Positions 36,333-46,351 of a DNA stretch of 64,000 nt are shown in pieces. Made by a program: the position numbers and the translations under genes. The stretch is taken from contig NZ_CP135918.1 in the NCBI RefSeq assembly GCF_032393985.1, forward strand, positions 4,961,724 to 5,025,723. Reading direction: 5' to 3'. This stretch comes from Fischerella sp. JS2. Lineage in GTDB: Bacteria > Cyanobacteriota > Cyanobacteriia > Cyanobacteriales > Nostocaceae. Within the stretch, counting starts at the first letter, position 1, and each line of letters begins with the position of its first letter. The notes beneath the pieces were generated by a model that saw only the letters and a program-made list of their open reading frames with translations, had not been told where the DNA came from and did not search any database.

Positions 36333-38444
36333 CTACCCCATTTTGGCGGTATAAGGACTTGTCAATTTATCCAACTGCTTGATCAACAAACTCAGGAATA
36401 ATCCGACATCTGTCACCACGCCAACTGATTCAACTGAACCTCTGTCACTTAACTTTGTCACTACTGCTGGGTTGATATCCACACACACCATCTTCACACC
36501 CGCAGGTGTCATATTGCCCACACCAATAGAATGCAGCATTGATGACAACATCAAAATCATCTCTGCACCTTTGAGTAGTTCGGCGTATTTTTCTTGGGCT
36601 TTAATTAAATCCATCTGGGTATCAGGCAAGGGGCCATCATCCCGAATTGAACCTGCTAAACTGAAAGGCACGTTATTTTTCACACACTCATACATGACGC
36701 CACTCTTAATTACCCCAGCTTCTACAGCTTTGGCAATACTACCGTAGCGCCGAATGGTATTAATTACCTTCAAGTGGTGGCGGTGTCCACCGCGAACTGC
36801 TATACCCCGCTTCATATCGACACCGAGGGAAGTACCCATAATTGATTGTTCGATGTCGTGAACAGCGATCGCATTTCCTCCCAAAAGTGCCTGTATGTAT
36901 CCTTCGCGAATCAGCCGTGATAGGTGTTCGCCACCACCAGTATGAATCACCACTGGCCCGGCTGTGACCACAACTTTACCACCTGCGTCACGAATCTTAC
37001 GTAATTCCCAGGCTACCTGTTCAACGACTAATTCCACACGCCGTTCGCTGGAAACCCCGGACGACATAAAGCTGAATTCCTCAGCATTGCGTTTTTCCCG
37101 TGATTCTGTTTTGCGAATGGTGCGGATACCTTGGACATCCACAACCACCTGTTCGCCAACTTCGAGATCCCGTAATATTTTACACCTTGCTACTAAACCT
37201 TGGGGAGTTTGGGAAATAGTGATCGCTCCGTCCATGCGTTGATTTTGCACCGTTACCCACTGACCATTAATCCGCACCTCGGTGGGATAAATCGTACTGA
37301 CATAGAAATCATCGGGAGCTACACCAGGAATCGTCACTGGTTCTAGCTTGACATCTCGTTCATCTTGTGGTAAGTCTACTGCACCTAAATCAATAAGTTG
37401 AGAGATAATTTCTTCCATCACCTCATGGGAAGGTGCAGATACCTTCACCTCTGCGGCTGAGGTACTTTGTCTTTGTTCTCCCAAGTTAAAGTTTAGAACT
37501 TGGAAGCTACCGCCGTTATCTACGATTAAATCTAAAGCGCGGTTAATTAAGCCAGCATCAAGCAAGTGTCCTTCCATGCGGAGAATGCGGCTTTCCACCG
37601 ACACAGTAGCATGAATTTCTTCTCTGACTGGTTCTGTGACTCGTAGAGTCAAACATTTTGCTGCACCACCCGCCTTGAGAAATTCCGTGAGCGGTGTTTC
37701 AATAACTTGAAAACCAACATCAGCCAGACGCTGTTTGAGAGGATCGCTAGCTTTGTTCATAATCACGATGCGATCCACATTCACCGCATTGCAGGCGAAG
37801 TTCACCGCATCAGCTTCACCAATCGCTATCCGCTTTTCTGGTGCTACTCGCATTTCAATAAGACGGTTGGAGTAGGAATCAAAGGCCGCAGGATAGTAAA
37901 GTAAATAACCATCTGTTAACGGACACAAACAAGTGTCTAAGTGATAGAAGCGATCGTCTATCAACCGTAGGGATAACACCTCAATATCCAGCCATTTTGC
38001 CAAATAAGGATGAGAATCTAATTCTGAACGGAAGCCGTATCCCGCCCATAACCAGCGTCCTTCTCGATCTAAGAGTGCGTCACCTGCTCCCTCAAACGGC
38101 AAGTCTTTGGGTAGTTCATAGACTTTGTAGCCGTTTTCCTCAAACCATTGGTTAAAATACGGTTCTTCTCCTTGACGCTCTTTATGCAAAAAGCGACTTA
38201 AAACTACTGTATCTCCCAATACCAGACCAGCATTAGCCGTGAATACCATATCTGGCCAACCCTTTTGGGGTGACACTAAATCTACGATCGCGTGTTCTTT
38301 GAGGATGTGGTAAAGTTGATGCCACTGCTGCACAGCGCGATCGCGCGATGACTTATGAATATTCCCCTCCATCCAAGGATTAATTACATAATCAACATCG
38401 TAGTGGTCAGGCGGACACATCAAATAGCGAATCTGGGAAGTCAT
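36333..38444 (-). CDS. agrE: AgrE/ArgZ bifunctional arginine dihydrolase-ornithine cyclodeaminase
   Basis: A 703-aa enzyme from the ATG at 38444 (four codons inside the longest frame). The N-terminal guanidine-modifying domain (about 1-270) converts arginine to ornithine and ammonia; with this start the catalytic Cys is residue 264 (GGAAKCLTLRV), the number known for ArgZ/AgrE. The C-terminal ornithine cyclodeaminase-like domain (about 280-700), containing VVVTAGPVVIHTGGGEHLSR and MLSSMLHSIGVGNM, makes proline from ornithine. In heterocystous cyanobacteria AgrE works with cyanophycinase to recover nitrogen from cyanophycin and feeds proline to PutA. It is a single gene. Upstream, 38457-38877 shows no clear NtcA site. 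Confidence 0.96.
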   Translation of the reverse strand: MTSQIRYLMCPPDHYDVDYVINPWMEGNIHKSSRDRAVQQWHQLYHILKEHAIVDLVSPQKGWPDMVFTANAGLVLGDTVVLSRFLHKERQGEEPYFNQWFEENGYKVYELPKDLPFEGAGDALLDREGRWLWAGYGFRSELDSHPYLAKWLDIEVLSLRLIDDRFYHLDTCLCPLTDGYLLYYPAAFDSYSNRLIEMRVAPEKRIAIGEADAVNFACNAVNVDRIVIMNKASDPLKQRLADVGFQVIETPLTEFLKAGGAAKCLTLRVTEPVREEIHATVSVESRILRMEGHLLDAGLINRALDLIVDNGGSFQVLNFNLGEQRQSTSAAEVKVSAPSHEVMEEIISQLIDLGAVDLPQDERDVKLEPVTIPGVAPDDFYVSTIYPTEVRINGQWVTVQNQRMDGAITISQTPQGLVARCKILRDLEVGEQVVVDVQGIRTIRKTESREKRNAEEFSFMSSGVSSERRVELVVEQVAWELRKIRDAGGKVVVTAGPVVIHTGGGEHLSRLIREGYIQALLGGNAIAVHDIEQSIMGTSLGVDMKRGIAVRGGHRHHLKVINTIRRYGSIAKAVEAGVIKSGVMYECVKNNVPFSLAGSIRDDGPLPDTQMDLIKAQEKYAELLKGAEMILMLSSMLHSIGVGNMTPAGVKMVCVDINPAVVTKLSDRGSVESVGVVTDVGLFLSLLIKQLDKLTSPYTAKMG

Positions 38445-38456
38445 AAAAAATATCAC

Positions 38457-38877
38457 AAGCGTATAGATGCGGTGGTCTCTCTTGAATACTAGTTGTTGCT
38501 GAACCGTTTCTGCAAAAATTGATACTAAATTTATATCTTTTGATAGTTGAACTCTATCAAAAAGCTTCTTTCTATTTTATATATCCGTAGACATACAAGA
38601 TAAATTTTTAATACCTAAATATAGAGTGAGCAAAATCAAGAATTAATAAGTTTTATCCGGCTTGAGTAATTTGAACAGGCAAAATTTCTAGCAGCTAGAC
38701 GACTGAACTGAGTATAGAAAAACCAGAAATACAAGAAAAAATAGCTTTGTTTCCCCCTTCCATGTCCTAAATCAGTGACCAGTTTAATTTGATAACTGAT
38801 AACTGAATTATTTGTCTCCCTTGTCCTCCTAGAAAGTATTGAACGATATGATGTTGGAAGTGAAAAAATGTCCTTGA
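38457..38877. other. intergenic region, agrE/exchanger
   Basis: About 420 bp between divergent genes, AT-rich. Contains a ttgataactgataactgaat repeat near 38789-38807, the same unit as at 21906 and 58894. No gene seen. Confidence 0.55.
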
Positions 38878-39882
38878 ATGCTGCTGTTAATCCAAGTTAT
38901 TGTGTGTGTCTTACTAGTAGTTATCGTGGGTACCTGGTTATCGCGGAGTGCCGATATTATTGCTGAAAAGACAGGCTTAGGACGTAGTTGGGTAGGTGCA
39001 ATTTTACTTGCTGGTGCCACTTCCTTACCAGAGTTGGCAGTTGGTATCAGCGCAGTAGTTGTCTTCAATGCGCCGGATTTGGCAGCAGGTGGTATTTTTG
39101 GCAGTTGCTTATTTAACCTATTTATTTTAGCGCTGTTAGATATTGTGACTGGGCCAGATCCATTATTGCGACGAGCGCAAATTAGCCATGTTCTAGCAGC
39201 AGGGTTGGGATCTATATTGCTCGGGATTGCCGCAGTTGGGATCTTGTTAGCTCAAACAAACAACAATTTGATCCTGGGCTGGGTTGGTATTCCTAGCATT
39301 GTGTTGCTTGTACTGTATTTAGTTAGCGCCCGAATCATTGCTCAATTTGAGTTACAACGTCGTGCACAAGTGTTGGAACAGGAAGTGGAAGTTTTTCAAT
39401 ACGAACACATCAGCCGCCAGCAATCATATCTAATGTTTGCTTTGCTAGCATTGGCAATTGTGGTATTGGGAGTATGGCTAGCATCATTGGGCGATCGCAT
39501 TGCCACAGTCACAGGGTTAGGTCAAAGTTTTATTGGAGCATTATTATTAGCAGCCACTACCTCATTACCGGAAGTCGTTACCGGCGTCGCAGCAGTTCGA
39601 CTTAATGCAGTCGATCTAGCAGTATCAAATATATTTGGCTCGAATATTTTTAATATGGGTATCTTAAGTATCTATGACCTAACTTACTTACAAGGGGATT
39701 TGTGGTCAAACATCAATTCTGTGCATATCTTCACTGCGATTGTGGCAATGATGATGACTTCGGTGGCGATCATTGGGCTAATTTACCGCGCTGCACGTCC
39801 GTCCAGAATATATCTTACCTGGGATGGAATGGCATTGATATTGCTATACATTGGCGGAATGTATGTTATCTATCGCAGTTAA
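38878..39882 (+). CDS. CaCA-superfamily sodium/calcium (cation) exchanger
   Basis: A 334-aa integral membrane protein with two similar halves of about five helices each. The alpha-1 repeat (GAILLAGATSLPELAVGISA) and alpha-2 repeat (GALLLAATTSLPEVVTGVAA) have the conserved SLPE that binds the cation, as in YrbG and NCX exchangers. Both repeats are followed by GSCLFNLFILALLD or GSNIFNMGIL motifs. It exports Ca2+ or another divalent cation in exchange for Na+ or H+. A GC-poor loop of about 30 residues (about 160-185) lies between halves. Convergent with the kinase gene; the stops are 2 bases apart. Confidence 0.93.
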   Translation: MLLLIQVIVCVLLVVIVGTWLSRSADIIAEKTGLGRSWVGAILLAGATSLPELAVGISAVVVFNAPDLAAGGIFGSCLFNLFILALLDIVTGPDPLLRRAQISHVLAAGLGSILLGIAAVGILLAQTNNNLILGWVGIPSIVLLVLYLVSARIIAQFELQRRAQVLEQEVEVFQYEHISRQQSYLMFALLALAIVVLGVWLASLGDRIATVTGLGQSFIGALLLAATTSLPEVVTGVAAVRLNAVDLAVSNIFGSNIFNMGILSIYDLTYLQGDLWSNINSVHIFTAIVAMMMTSVAIIGLIYRAARPSRIYLTWDGMALILLYIGGMYVIYRS

Positions 39883-39884
39883 TT

Positions 39885-41753
39885 CTAACGTGGAGTAGCT
39901 TTAGGATTAGTAGTTTTTTCTTTAGCCCGATTATTGGCAGCTTGTTTAAATAATGGTTCAATTTTATTTCGCCAATATTCAATATTAGGTAATTTTTCTG
40001 GTTGATTTTTGTAAGCTAAAACTTTATCCCATTGCCCATTATCTAGTGCTTTATTAATTTCATTGAATAAAGCTTCTGACTTTGTCCAATCTTGCTGCCA
40101 TTGGGTAATCATTTCTGCTGTTTCTTGAAAGTCAGATGCATTTAAAGGTATAGATTTCAGAAGTTCGATCGCCCTATCTAAATCTCCGGTTTCATACTCC
40201 TGTCTCGCTTCTTCTAAAAGTTCCGTAGCACTTTTATGAGAAGTTTTATTGTGTGAGTTCTCTGAATCTAATTTGGGTGATACTGAAGGTTCTGATATTT
40301 CTGCTGGTGAAGTTTCCACATCAACAACAGCTTTTGATCTGGGAATCGGACGACTAGCAATCACACTATTATCATCTACTGTTTTGACTGCCAGACCTCT
40401 GTCTCGCAGACAAGTAACCCATTCTTCTTGATTTTTAATGACATCAGAATATATCCAAGCAGAATTCTTGGGGTCGATTTTTACTTCTACCCAGCCGCGT
40501 TTTGTCCGCTTGCCAGTGACTTCTAACTTCTTGCCACTGCTAACAGTTTCTATGATATTGCCATTGGCGATCGCATTTGGTTGATAACGGAGATTGGCTT
40601 TGTTAACTCCAATCTCAACAAAGCAGTTATTCGCACTAGCGTCACTACTCCCTACAAAACTAGTAGTGAAATTTTCGACATTTTTGACTACAGCCGGGGC
40701 GACAGCAGCCGCACTACCTGCTAAAACCACCAGAATACATAGCTGTAGTAAATCAGGGCTATGAGAACTTCTGGGAATAGCTGTATGCTGGGGGGTTGCT
40801 GGTTTTTTTGCAACTGCATGATTTACAGGTGCAACGGCAAGAGTTTTTTGCTGAGACTGAACCGATGGAGATTTAATCAGTTGGTAGCTAGAATTTCTGG
40901 GGTTGGCTACAGACTGAGAATGCATACCAAGAGAATGCAATGCTTGCAGTGCTTCTGTGGCAGTCTGGTAGCGGTCTTTAAAATGATAGCGTACCATCTT
41001 GTTTAACACTGCTGCTAAATTTTGGTTGACAGGTAGTAAATCCTGCCAAAGAATTTCGCCAGTATGAGTATCTTCTTGCAAATCTATTGGCGCTACTCCG
41101 GTCAGCGCTTGAATAGCAATAATACCCAAAGCATAAATATCGCTGTTGGGTCGGGGTTTGCCTTGCCCTTGTTCTGTAGGCATGTAACCAGGAGTGCCAA
41201 TCGCCACTGTGGCTGAGAATCCCCCACCCAATCCCGGGGCATATCCAGAAGCAGAACGTAACTTTTTGACAGCCCCAAAGTCTACTAAAACTAGTTTATT
41301 GTCAAAGGCACGACGGATGATATTATCTGGCTTGATATCGCGGTGAATTACCCCTTGGCTGTGAACAAATTCTAGGATACTCAGAACTTCTATTAATAAA
41401 TCAACAACTTCGCCCTCAGTCCAAGTTTCCTCAGGAACTAGTTCATCATTGAGGGGATGTCCTTCAATAAATTCTTGTACCAAATAAAATTCTTGATTTT
41501 CGTCAAAATAAGCCAACAGCCTTGGTATTTGGTCATGATTGCCCAGTTTTTCTAAGGTTTCGGCTTCGCTGTGAAACAGTCGCTTGGCGGTGTCAAACAC
41601 TGAAGGATCGGTGCTGAGTGGCTTGAGATGCTTAACCACGCAAATAGGATTACCCGGACGCTTCGTATCTTCGGCAATGTAGGTTTCTCCAAATCCCCCT
41701 GTTGCCAAAACGCGGATAACTTGGTATCGGTGATCTAGTAACTTGCCAATCAT
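39885..41753 (-). CDS. Ser/Thr protein kinase with SH3-like domain
   Basis: A 622-aa protein. N-terminal Hanks kinase domain (about 10-275) with Gly loop ATGGFGETY, Lys41, HRDIKPDN at 137-144, DFG at 158-160 and an activation segment rich in Gly/Ser (SASGYAPGLGGGFSATVAIG). One transmembrane segment at about 330-350 (LCILVVLAGSAAAVAPAVV). Outside it a bacterial SH3-like domain (about 375-445, CFVEIGVNKANLRYQP) and a C-terminal helical TPR-like tail with ELLEEARQEYETGDLDRAIE. This layout is common in cyanobacterial SpkC-like kinases. The SH3 may bind cell wall. Target unknown. Confidence 0.94.
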   Translation of the reverse strand: MIGKLLDHRYQVIRVLATGGFGETYIAEDTKRPGNPICVVKHLKPLSTDPSVFDTAKRLFHSEAETLEKLGNHDQIPRLLAYFDENQEFYLVQEFIEGHPLNDELVPEETWTEGEVVDLLIEVLSILEFVHSQGVIHRDIKPDNIIRRAFDNKLVLVDFGAVKKLRSASGYAPGLGGGFSATVAIGTPGYMPTEQGQGKPRPNSDIYALGIIAIQALTGVAPIDLQEDTHTGEILWQDLLPVNQNLAAVLNKMVRYHFKDRYQTATEALQALHSLGMHSQSVANPRNSSYQLIKSPSVQSQQKTLAVAPVNHAVAKKPATPQHTAIPRSSHSPDLLQLCILVVLAGSAAAVAPAVVKNVENFTTSFVGSSDASANNCFVEIGVNKANLRYQPNAIANGNIIETVSSGKKLEVTGKRTKRGWVEVKIDPKNSAWIYSDVIKNQEEWVTCLRDRGLAVKTVDDNSVIASRPIPRSKAVVDVETSPAEISEPSVSPKLDSENSHNKTSHKSATELLEEARQEYETGDLDRAIELLKSIPLNASDFQETAEMITQWQQDWTKSEALFNEINKALDNGQWDKVLAYKNQPEKLPNIEYWRNKIEPLFKQAANNRAKEKTTNPKATPR

Positions 41754-41923
41754 ATTCCCTTTCCCTCCCCAGTGTTAACACCCAGTTTTGCTGAATGGTA
41801 ATAAATATCTCCAACCTTTCATCGATAAAATCCGCTATCTTGAGAAAAGATTTGCACGTAAAAAACTGTTTTTGAATAGATACCCATTGTTAATTTATTT
41901 TTCAATAACATTTTTTAGTAACC

Positions 41924-42415
41924 ATGCCGCCTAAAATAACAAACTCAGTCGCGTGGCAGCAGGCTGAACTCCTCATGCAACCTGCTTTCATTCGCGTTGT
42001 TGATAACATTCGCAAGCTGCTTGATCTATCTGATTGGAAAGGAACTTACCAGGATGTACTGATTTGGCCCCTAGAAACCACAGAAGACACAAAAGCAGTC
42101 GTTACGAAGCTTTTGCAAGAACTAGAAACTGCAACACCAGACAAAGCTGTGGAAATCAGGGAAACACTAGCTCATCTGCCAATTCCCCATCCAGGATATC
42201 ATTTGTGTTTGCAGCGTCAAGAGCAAGAAGTTAGCGTAGATTTATGGGAATTATGTTATCAAGTTTGTTTCCTTGATTACAATTTACCCAACAATGATGT
42301 AGTGGAGATTGATACTAGTTTAATTGATGAGGTGGGCGATGTGGATTGGCAACGTTTAGATAATAAGGCTAAGCAGTTAGTCGAACAGGTGTTTGCTTCT
42401 TTACCGTCGGCATAG
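41924..42415 (+). CDS. conserved cyanobacterial hypothetical protein
   Basis: 163 aa, soluble, acidic (MPPKITNSVAWQQAELLMQP). Pattern of a small all-alpha/beta cyanobacterial protein with motifs LDLSDWKGTY, IPHPGYHLCLQ and VDWQRLDNKAKQLVEQVF. I recognise it as cyanobacterium-type but cannot assign a function. It is a single gene with its own intergenic on both sides, divergent from the kinase at 41753. Confidence 0.75.
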   Translation: MPPKITNSVAWQQAELLMQPAFIRVVDNIRKLLDLSDWKGTYQDVLIWPLETTEDTKAVVTKLLQELETATPDKAVEIRETLAHLPIPHPGYHLCLQRQEQEVSVDLWELCYQVCFLDYNLPNNDVVEIDTSLIDEVGDVDWQRLDNKAKQLVEQVFASLPSA

Positions 42416-42441
42416 GGATCGGGAATTAGGGAAGGTGCAGC

Positions 42442-42465
42442 CCCCACTCCCTAAAGGGAGTGGGG
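42442..42465. terminator. 10-bp GC-rich hairpin
   Basis: ccccactccc (42442-42451), loop taaa, gggagtgggg (42456-42465), 26 bases after the stop of the hypothetical gene. No U-run follows; could be a terminator or another palindromic repeat. Confidence 0.5.
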
Positions 42466-42586
42466 ATTAGGGGCGAAGGGGATTCTCGTTTTGTCCAATA
42501 TGGTATTCACAACTTTCTGTTGCTTATACTCGTAGAACATTGTCGGTGAATAACTCACCACAACATCTGCTATTGAGTATGAAACC

Positions 42587-45500
42587 ATGCCACGCATTTT
42601 TGACAACATAGATTTGCAACTGCTACCGATTTTGCGAGAGACTCTCAAAGTTTCTTATCGGGCAGATTTTTGCGTTGGCTACTTCAATCTTAGAGGTTGG
42701 CGAAAAATAGATGATTTGATTGAACAGTATGTTGGCAGCGAAAAAGCTTGTTGTCGTTTGCTGATTGGGATGCAAAGTCGTGAGAGTGATGAAGTCCATG
42801 CAGCTTTCACTCTTAGTAGTGGTGACGGGCGGATTGATAATAGTGCGATCGCCCGGCTGAAAAAACGGATGGCGGCTGAATTTCGCAAGCAGTTAACTAT
42901 CGGTGCGCCTACGAATCAAGATGAAGCAGGGTTGCGGCGGTTAAGTCAGCAGCTAAAAACGAAGAAACTAATTATTAAACTGTTTCTGCGTCACCCCCTC
43001 CATGCTAAGTTGTACCTTATACACCGACAAGATCCAAATGCACCAATAGTCGGATTTTTGGGTAGTAGTAACCTGACTTTGCCGGGACTGGCGAAACAAG
43101 GGGAATTAAATGTAGATATTTTAGACCACGATGCTGGCAACAAACTGCAAAAATGGTTTGATGACCGTTGGCAAGAATACGGTTGTGTAGATATTTCCAA
43201 AGAACTAGCGGAAATTATTGATGAGAGTTGGGCAAGGGAAGAATTAATCCCGCTTTACCACATTTACCTAAAGATTGCTTATCATTTATCTGGTGAGGCG
43301 ATCGCTGGACTTTCAGAATTCCGCATTCCCCGTGAATTTAACAATTTGTTTGATTTCCAAAAAGCAGCAGTACAGCTAGCAGCGCGGCATGTGACCAGAC
43401 GTGGTGGTGTGTTGGTGGGGGATGTGGTTGGTTTAGGTAAAACCTTAGTGGGAACTGCCCTTGCCAAAATCTTACAGGAAGATTGTTTTTTAGAAACATT
43501 GATTATTTCCCCCAAGAACTTGGTGCAAATGTGGCAGGAATATGTTGATAAATATCGGCTTTATGCCAAAGTGTTGCCGATTAATAAAGTGCAGAATCAG
43601 TTACCAGAATTACGCCGCTACCGAGTTGTGTTAATAGATGAAAGTCACAATTTACGTAATCGGGAAGGGAAAAGATATAGAGCGATCGCAGAATATATTA
43701 CTGCCAACGAAAGTAAATGTATTTTACTTTCTGCTACACCTTACAATAAAACCTATCTTGATCTTTCTTCCCAATTAAGATTATTTGTGCCAGAAGACCA
43801 AGATTTAGGCTTTCGACCAGAAGCTTTAATCAATGAACTTGGAGAATTAGAGTTTATTAGAAGACATCAATGTTCTGTACGTTCTTTAGCGGCTTTTGAA
43901 AAAAGCGAACATCCCGACGACTGGCGAGAATTGATGAAACGCTACATGGTGCGGCGAACGCGATCGTTTATTAAAGATAATTATGCCCACACAGATGCCA
44001 CTGGACGTAAATATTTAGAATTTTCTGATGGCAGTCGTTCTTATTTTCCAGACCGCATTCCTCGTACTGTCAAGTTTACTTTAGAAGGATCTGATACTGA
44101 CGTTTATTCTCGCCTTTATTCTGAGTCAATAGTAGAGATAATTAATCAACTTAATCTACCTCGTTATGGGTTAGGAAATTACGTTGTCAATAAATACAAA
44201 CAATCACCCACAGAAACTGAACAACGCCAGCTTCATGCATTATTTCGGGGTGGACGTAGATTGATGGGATTTTCTCGCACCAATTTATTTAAACGTTTAG
44301 AAAGTAGTGGAATTGCTTTTATCCAATCAATTGAACGCCATATTTTACGGAATTTTATTTATTTATATGCCCTAGAACAGGGACTTGATATTCCTATTGG
44401 TACTCAGGAGGCTGAGTTATTAAATACAAGTAATAACGATGAAGATGCTGATTCGATTGTAGCAACTTTGTTTGATACAGAAACTGAAGATGATGTTGAT
44501 GAATCCTCTGTACAAGAGGAAACAGAGGCAGAAAACTTAACAGAAAAAAGTTTTCGACAAAAAGCAGAGTCAATTTACACTCTCTATGCAACCCGATATA
44601 AACGGCGATTTAAGTGGTTGCGTTCTACACTATTTGATATTAAAAGATTAAAACGGGATTTATTGGCAGATGCTAAAGCACTAATCAATGTGTTGCAACA
44701 CTGGGGTAAGTGGAATTGTCAAGAAGATAAAAAGTTTGCCGCTTTGGTCGAATTACTAACAAAAACTCATCCAAAAGATAAGATACTAGTTTTTACCCAG
44801 TTTGCCGATACAGTACGTTATCTAACTGAGAATTTACAGGCAACAAATATTACTCATGTAGCAGGGGTAACAGGTCAATCAAAAGACCCTACGGAACTGA
44901 CGGGAAGGTTTAGTCCTATGAGTAATGGAAAACGCGATCGCATCACCCCTTCTCAAGAATTACGTATCTTAATTGCTACCGATGTTCTCAGTGAAGGCCA
45001 TAATCTGCAAGACTGTGCAATTATCATCAATTGGGATTTACCCTGGGCTATTATTAGGCTGATCCAAAGGGCGGGACGGGTAGACCGGATTGGACAAAAT
45101 GCCGAAAAAATTCTCTGTTATTCTTTCTTACCAGCAGAGGGAGTAGAACGCATTATTAATTTGCGGGGACGATTGCGCCAGCGACTACAAGAAAATGCGG
45201 AGGTGGTGGGAACTGATGAAGCATTTTTTGAAGATGATTCTACTCAAGTAATTCTCGACCTCTACAATGAAAAATCTGGGATTTTGGATGGCGAAGAGGA
45301 TACTGAAGTAGACTTAACTTCAGAAGCATTTCAAATTTGGAAAAAAGCCACAGATGATAATCCTGCTTTGAAAAAGATGATTGAGGAAATGCCAAATGTG
45401 GTTTATTCTACTCGCGGCCATACTCCCCAACCTATGCAACCAGAGGGGGTACTGCTTTATATGAAAACCACTGAGGGTAATGATTCTTTAATTTATGTTG

Positions 45501-45967
45501 ATCGCGAAGGAAATAGTGTCACTCAGTCGCAATTAGCAATTTTAAAAATAGTGGCGTGTGAAGAAACTACCCCTGCCATTCCCAAAGACAAACAGCATCA
45601 CGAGTTAGTTAAAAAAGGTGCTGAACTGATTGCTGAGGAAGAAAAAAATGCAGGCGGTCAGTTGGGAAGACCATCAGGTGCAAGATTCCGCACTTATGAA
45701 CGATTAAAAAGTTATGTTCGCGAAATGAAAGGGACATTATTTGTTACTCAAGAATTGGAAAAAGCAATTGATGATATTTATCGTTACCCGTTACGACAGT
45801 CAGCCATTGATACTTTAAATCGGCAAATCAGAAGCGGCATTAGTAATCAGCAATTGGCAGAATTAGTAGTAGCCCTGCGGATGGATGACCGTTTGTGTAT
45901 TGTCAGTGAAGAACTAGAGAAACGAGAACCTCAAATTATTTGTTCGCTGGGATTATTTCAGGAGTAG
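42587..45967 (+). CDS. PLD-domain SNF2-type helicase, likely anti-phage/restriction
   Basis: A 1126-aa protein. N-terminal phospholipase-D-like nuclease module about 1-210 with one HKD-type motif (HAK at 139-141, then GSSNLT at 159-164). A superfamily 2 helicase core follows: Walker A GDVVGLGKT at 278-286, DESH at 351-354, LLSATP, and the C-terminal helicase half with LIATDVLSEGHNLQDC and QRAGRVDRIGQ at about 830. An acidic insertion lies near 610-650 and a C-terminal domain of about 200 residues follows. PLD plus SNF2 helicase resembles parts of DISARM (DrmC, DrmD) and helicase-nuclease restriction systems. It is the first gene of a run with a small ORF and a very large adenine methyltransferase downstream, so it probably cuts or translocates unmethylated DNA (inference). 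Confidence 0.9.
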   Translation: MPRIFDNIDLQLLPILRETLKVSYRADFCVGYFNLRGWRKIDDLIEQYVGSEKACCRLLIGMQSRESDEVHAAFTLSSGDGRIDNSAIARLKKRMAAEFRKQLTIGAPTNQDEAGLRRLSQQLKTKKLIIKLFLRHPLHAKLYLIHRQDPNAPIVGFLGSSNLTLPGLAKQGELNVDILDHDAGNKLQKWFDDRWQEYGCVDISKELAEIIDESWAREELIPLYHIYLKIAYHLSGEAIAGLSEFRIPREFNNLFDFQKAAVQLAARHVTRRGGVLVGDVVGLGKTLVGTALAKILQEDCFLETLIISPKNLVQMWQEYVDKYRLYAKVLPINKVQNQLPELRRYRVVLIDESHNLRNREGKRYRAIAEYITANESKCILLSATPYNKTYLDLSSQLRLFVPEDQDLGFRPEALINELGELEFIRRHQCSVRSLAAFEKSEHPDDWRELMKRYMVRRTRSFIKDNYAHTDATGRKYLEFSDGSRSYFPDRIPRTVKFTLEGSDTDVYSRLYSESIVEIINQLNLPRYGLGNYVVNKYKQSPTETEQRQLHALFRGGRRLMGFSRTNLFKRLESSGIAFIQSIERHILRNFIYLYALEQGLDIPIGTQEAELLNTSNNDEDADSIVATLFDTETEDDVDESSVQEETEAENLTEKSFRQKAESIYTLYATRYKRRFKWLRSTLFDIKRLKRDLLADAKALINVLQHWGKWNCQEDKKFAALVELLTKTHPKDKILVFTQFADTVRYLTENLQATNITHVAGVTGQSKDPTELTGRFSPMSNGKRDRITPSQELRILIATDVLSEGHNLQDCAIIINWDLPWAIIRLIQRAGRVDRIGQNAEKILCYSFLPAEGVERIINLRGRLRQRLQENAEVVGTDEAFFEDDSTQVILDLYNEKSGILDGEEDTEVDLTSEAFQIWKKATDDNPALKKMIEEMPNVVYSTRGHTPQPMQPEGVLLYMKTTEGNDSLIYVDREGNSVTQSQLAILKIVACEETTPAIPKDKQHHELVKKGAELIAEEEKNAGGQLGRPSGARFRTYERLKSYVREMKGTLFVTQELEKAIDDIYRYPLRQSAIDTLNRQIRSGISNQQLAELVVALRMDDRLCIVSEELEKREPQIICSLGLFQE

Positions 45968-46003
45968 TCTAAAGACGACTGAGAACGAGAATTTTATATC
46001 CGC

Positions 46004-46255
46004 ATGACGTGGAAGTTTGACTGGACGAAAAATGTTTTAATTAACCAGATTGAAAACCAAAGTTATGAGAAAACTTTATTAAATCAAACTAATTTTGACC
46101 AAACTGTTCCAGAAAATATTCGTCAACAAGCTTTCTTGGCCTTAATTAGCCTGAAAACTCTTAGTGTCTTAGTGGTTCAAGATTTTTTCACCACCAAGAC
46201 CTTAAGTCAGCTAGTAAGCTTATGCCTGCGTATTTACAAGTCAGTACTATTTTAA
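46004..46255 (+). pseudogene. small ORF between helicase and methyltransferase, probably truncated
   Basis: 83 codons. The first about 45 residues (MTWKFDWTKNVLINQIENQS and on to LALIS) look protein-like. The rest is encoded by the interspersed repeat at 46159-46200 (reading TLSVLVVQDFFTTKT), so the original gene was probably interrupted or extended by the repeat. It lies 36 bp after the helicase stop and about 100 bp before the methyltransferase start. I recognise no family for the N-terminal part. It could instead be a real small component. Confidence 0.45.
46159..46200. repeat. interspersed repeat, copy 1
   Basis: Contains gtcttagtggttcaagattt and ccaccaagac; nearly identical in inverted orientation to 51918-51958. 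Confidence 0.85.
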
Positions 46256-46351
46256 GTATAGATACTGAAGCTATTTGTAATAAAAACAATTATTACAGAT
46301 ACAGGGCGATCGCTACTTTATAAAGTTATTACATTTTGAATCTTTAAATAA

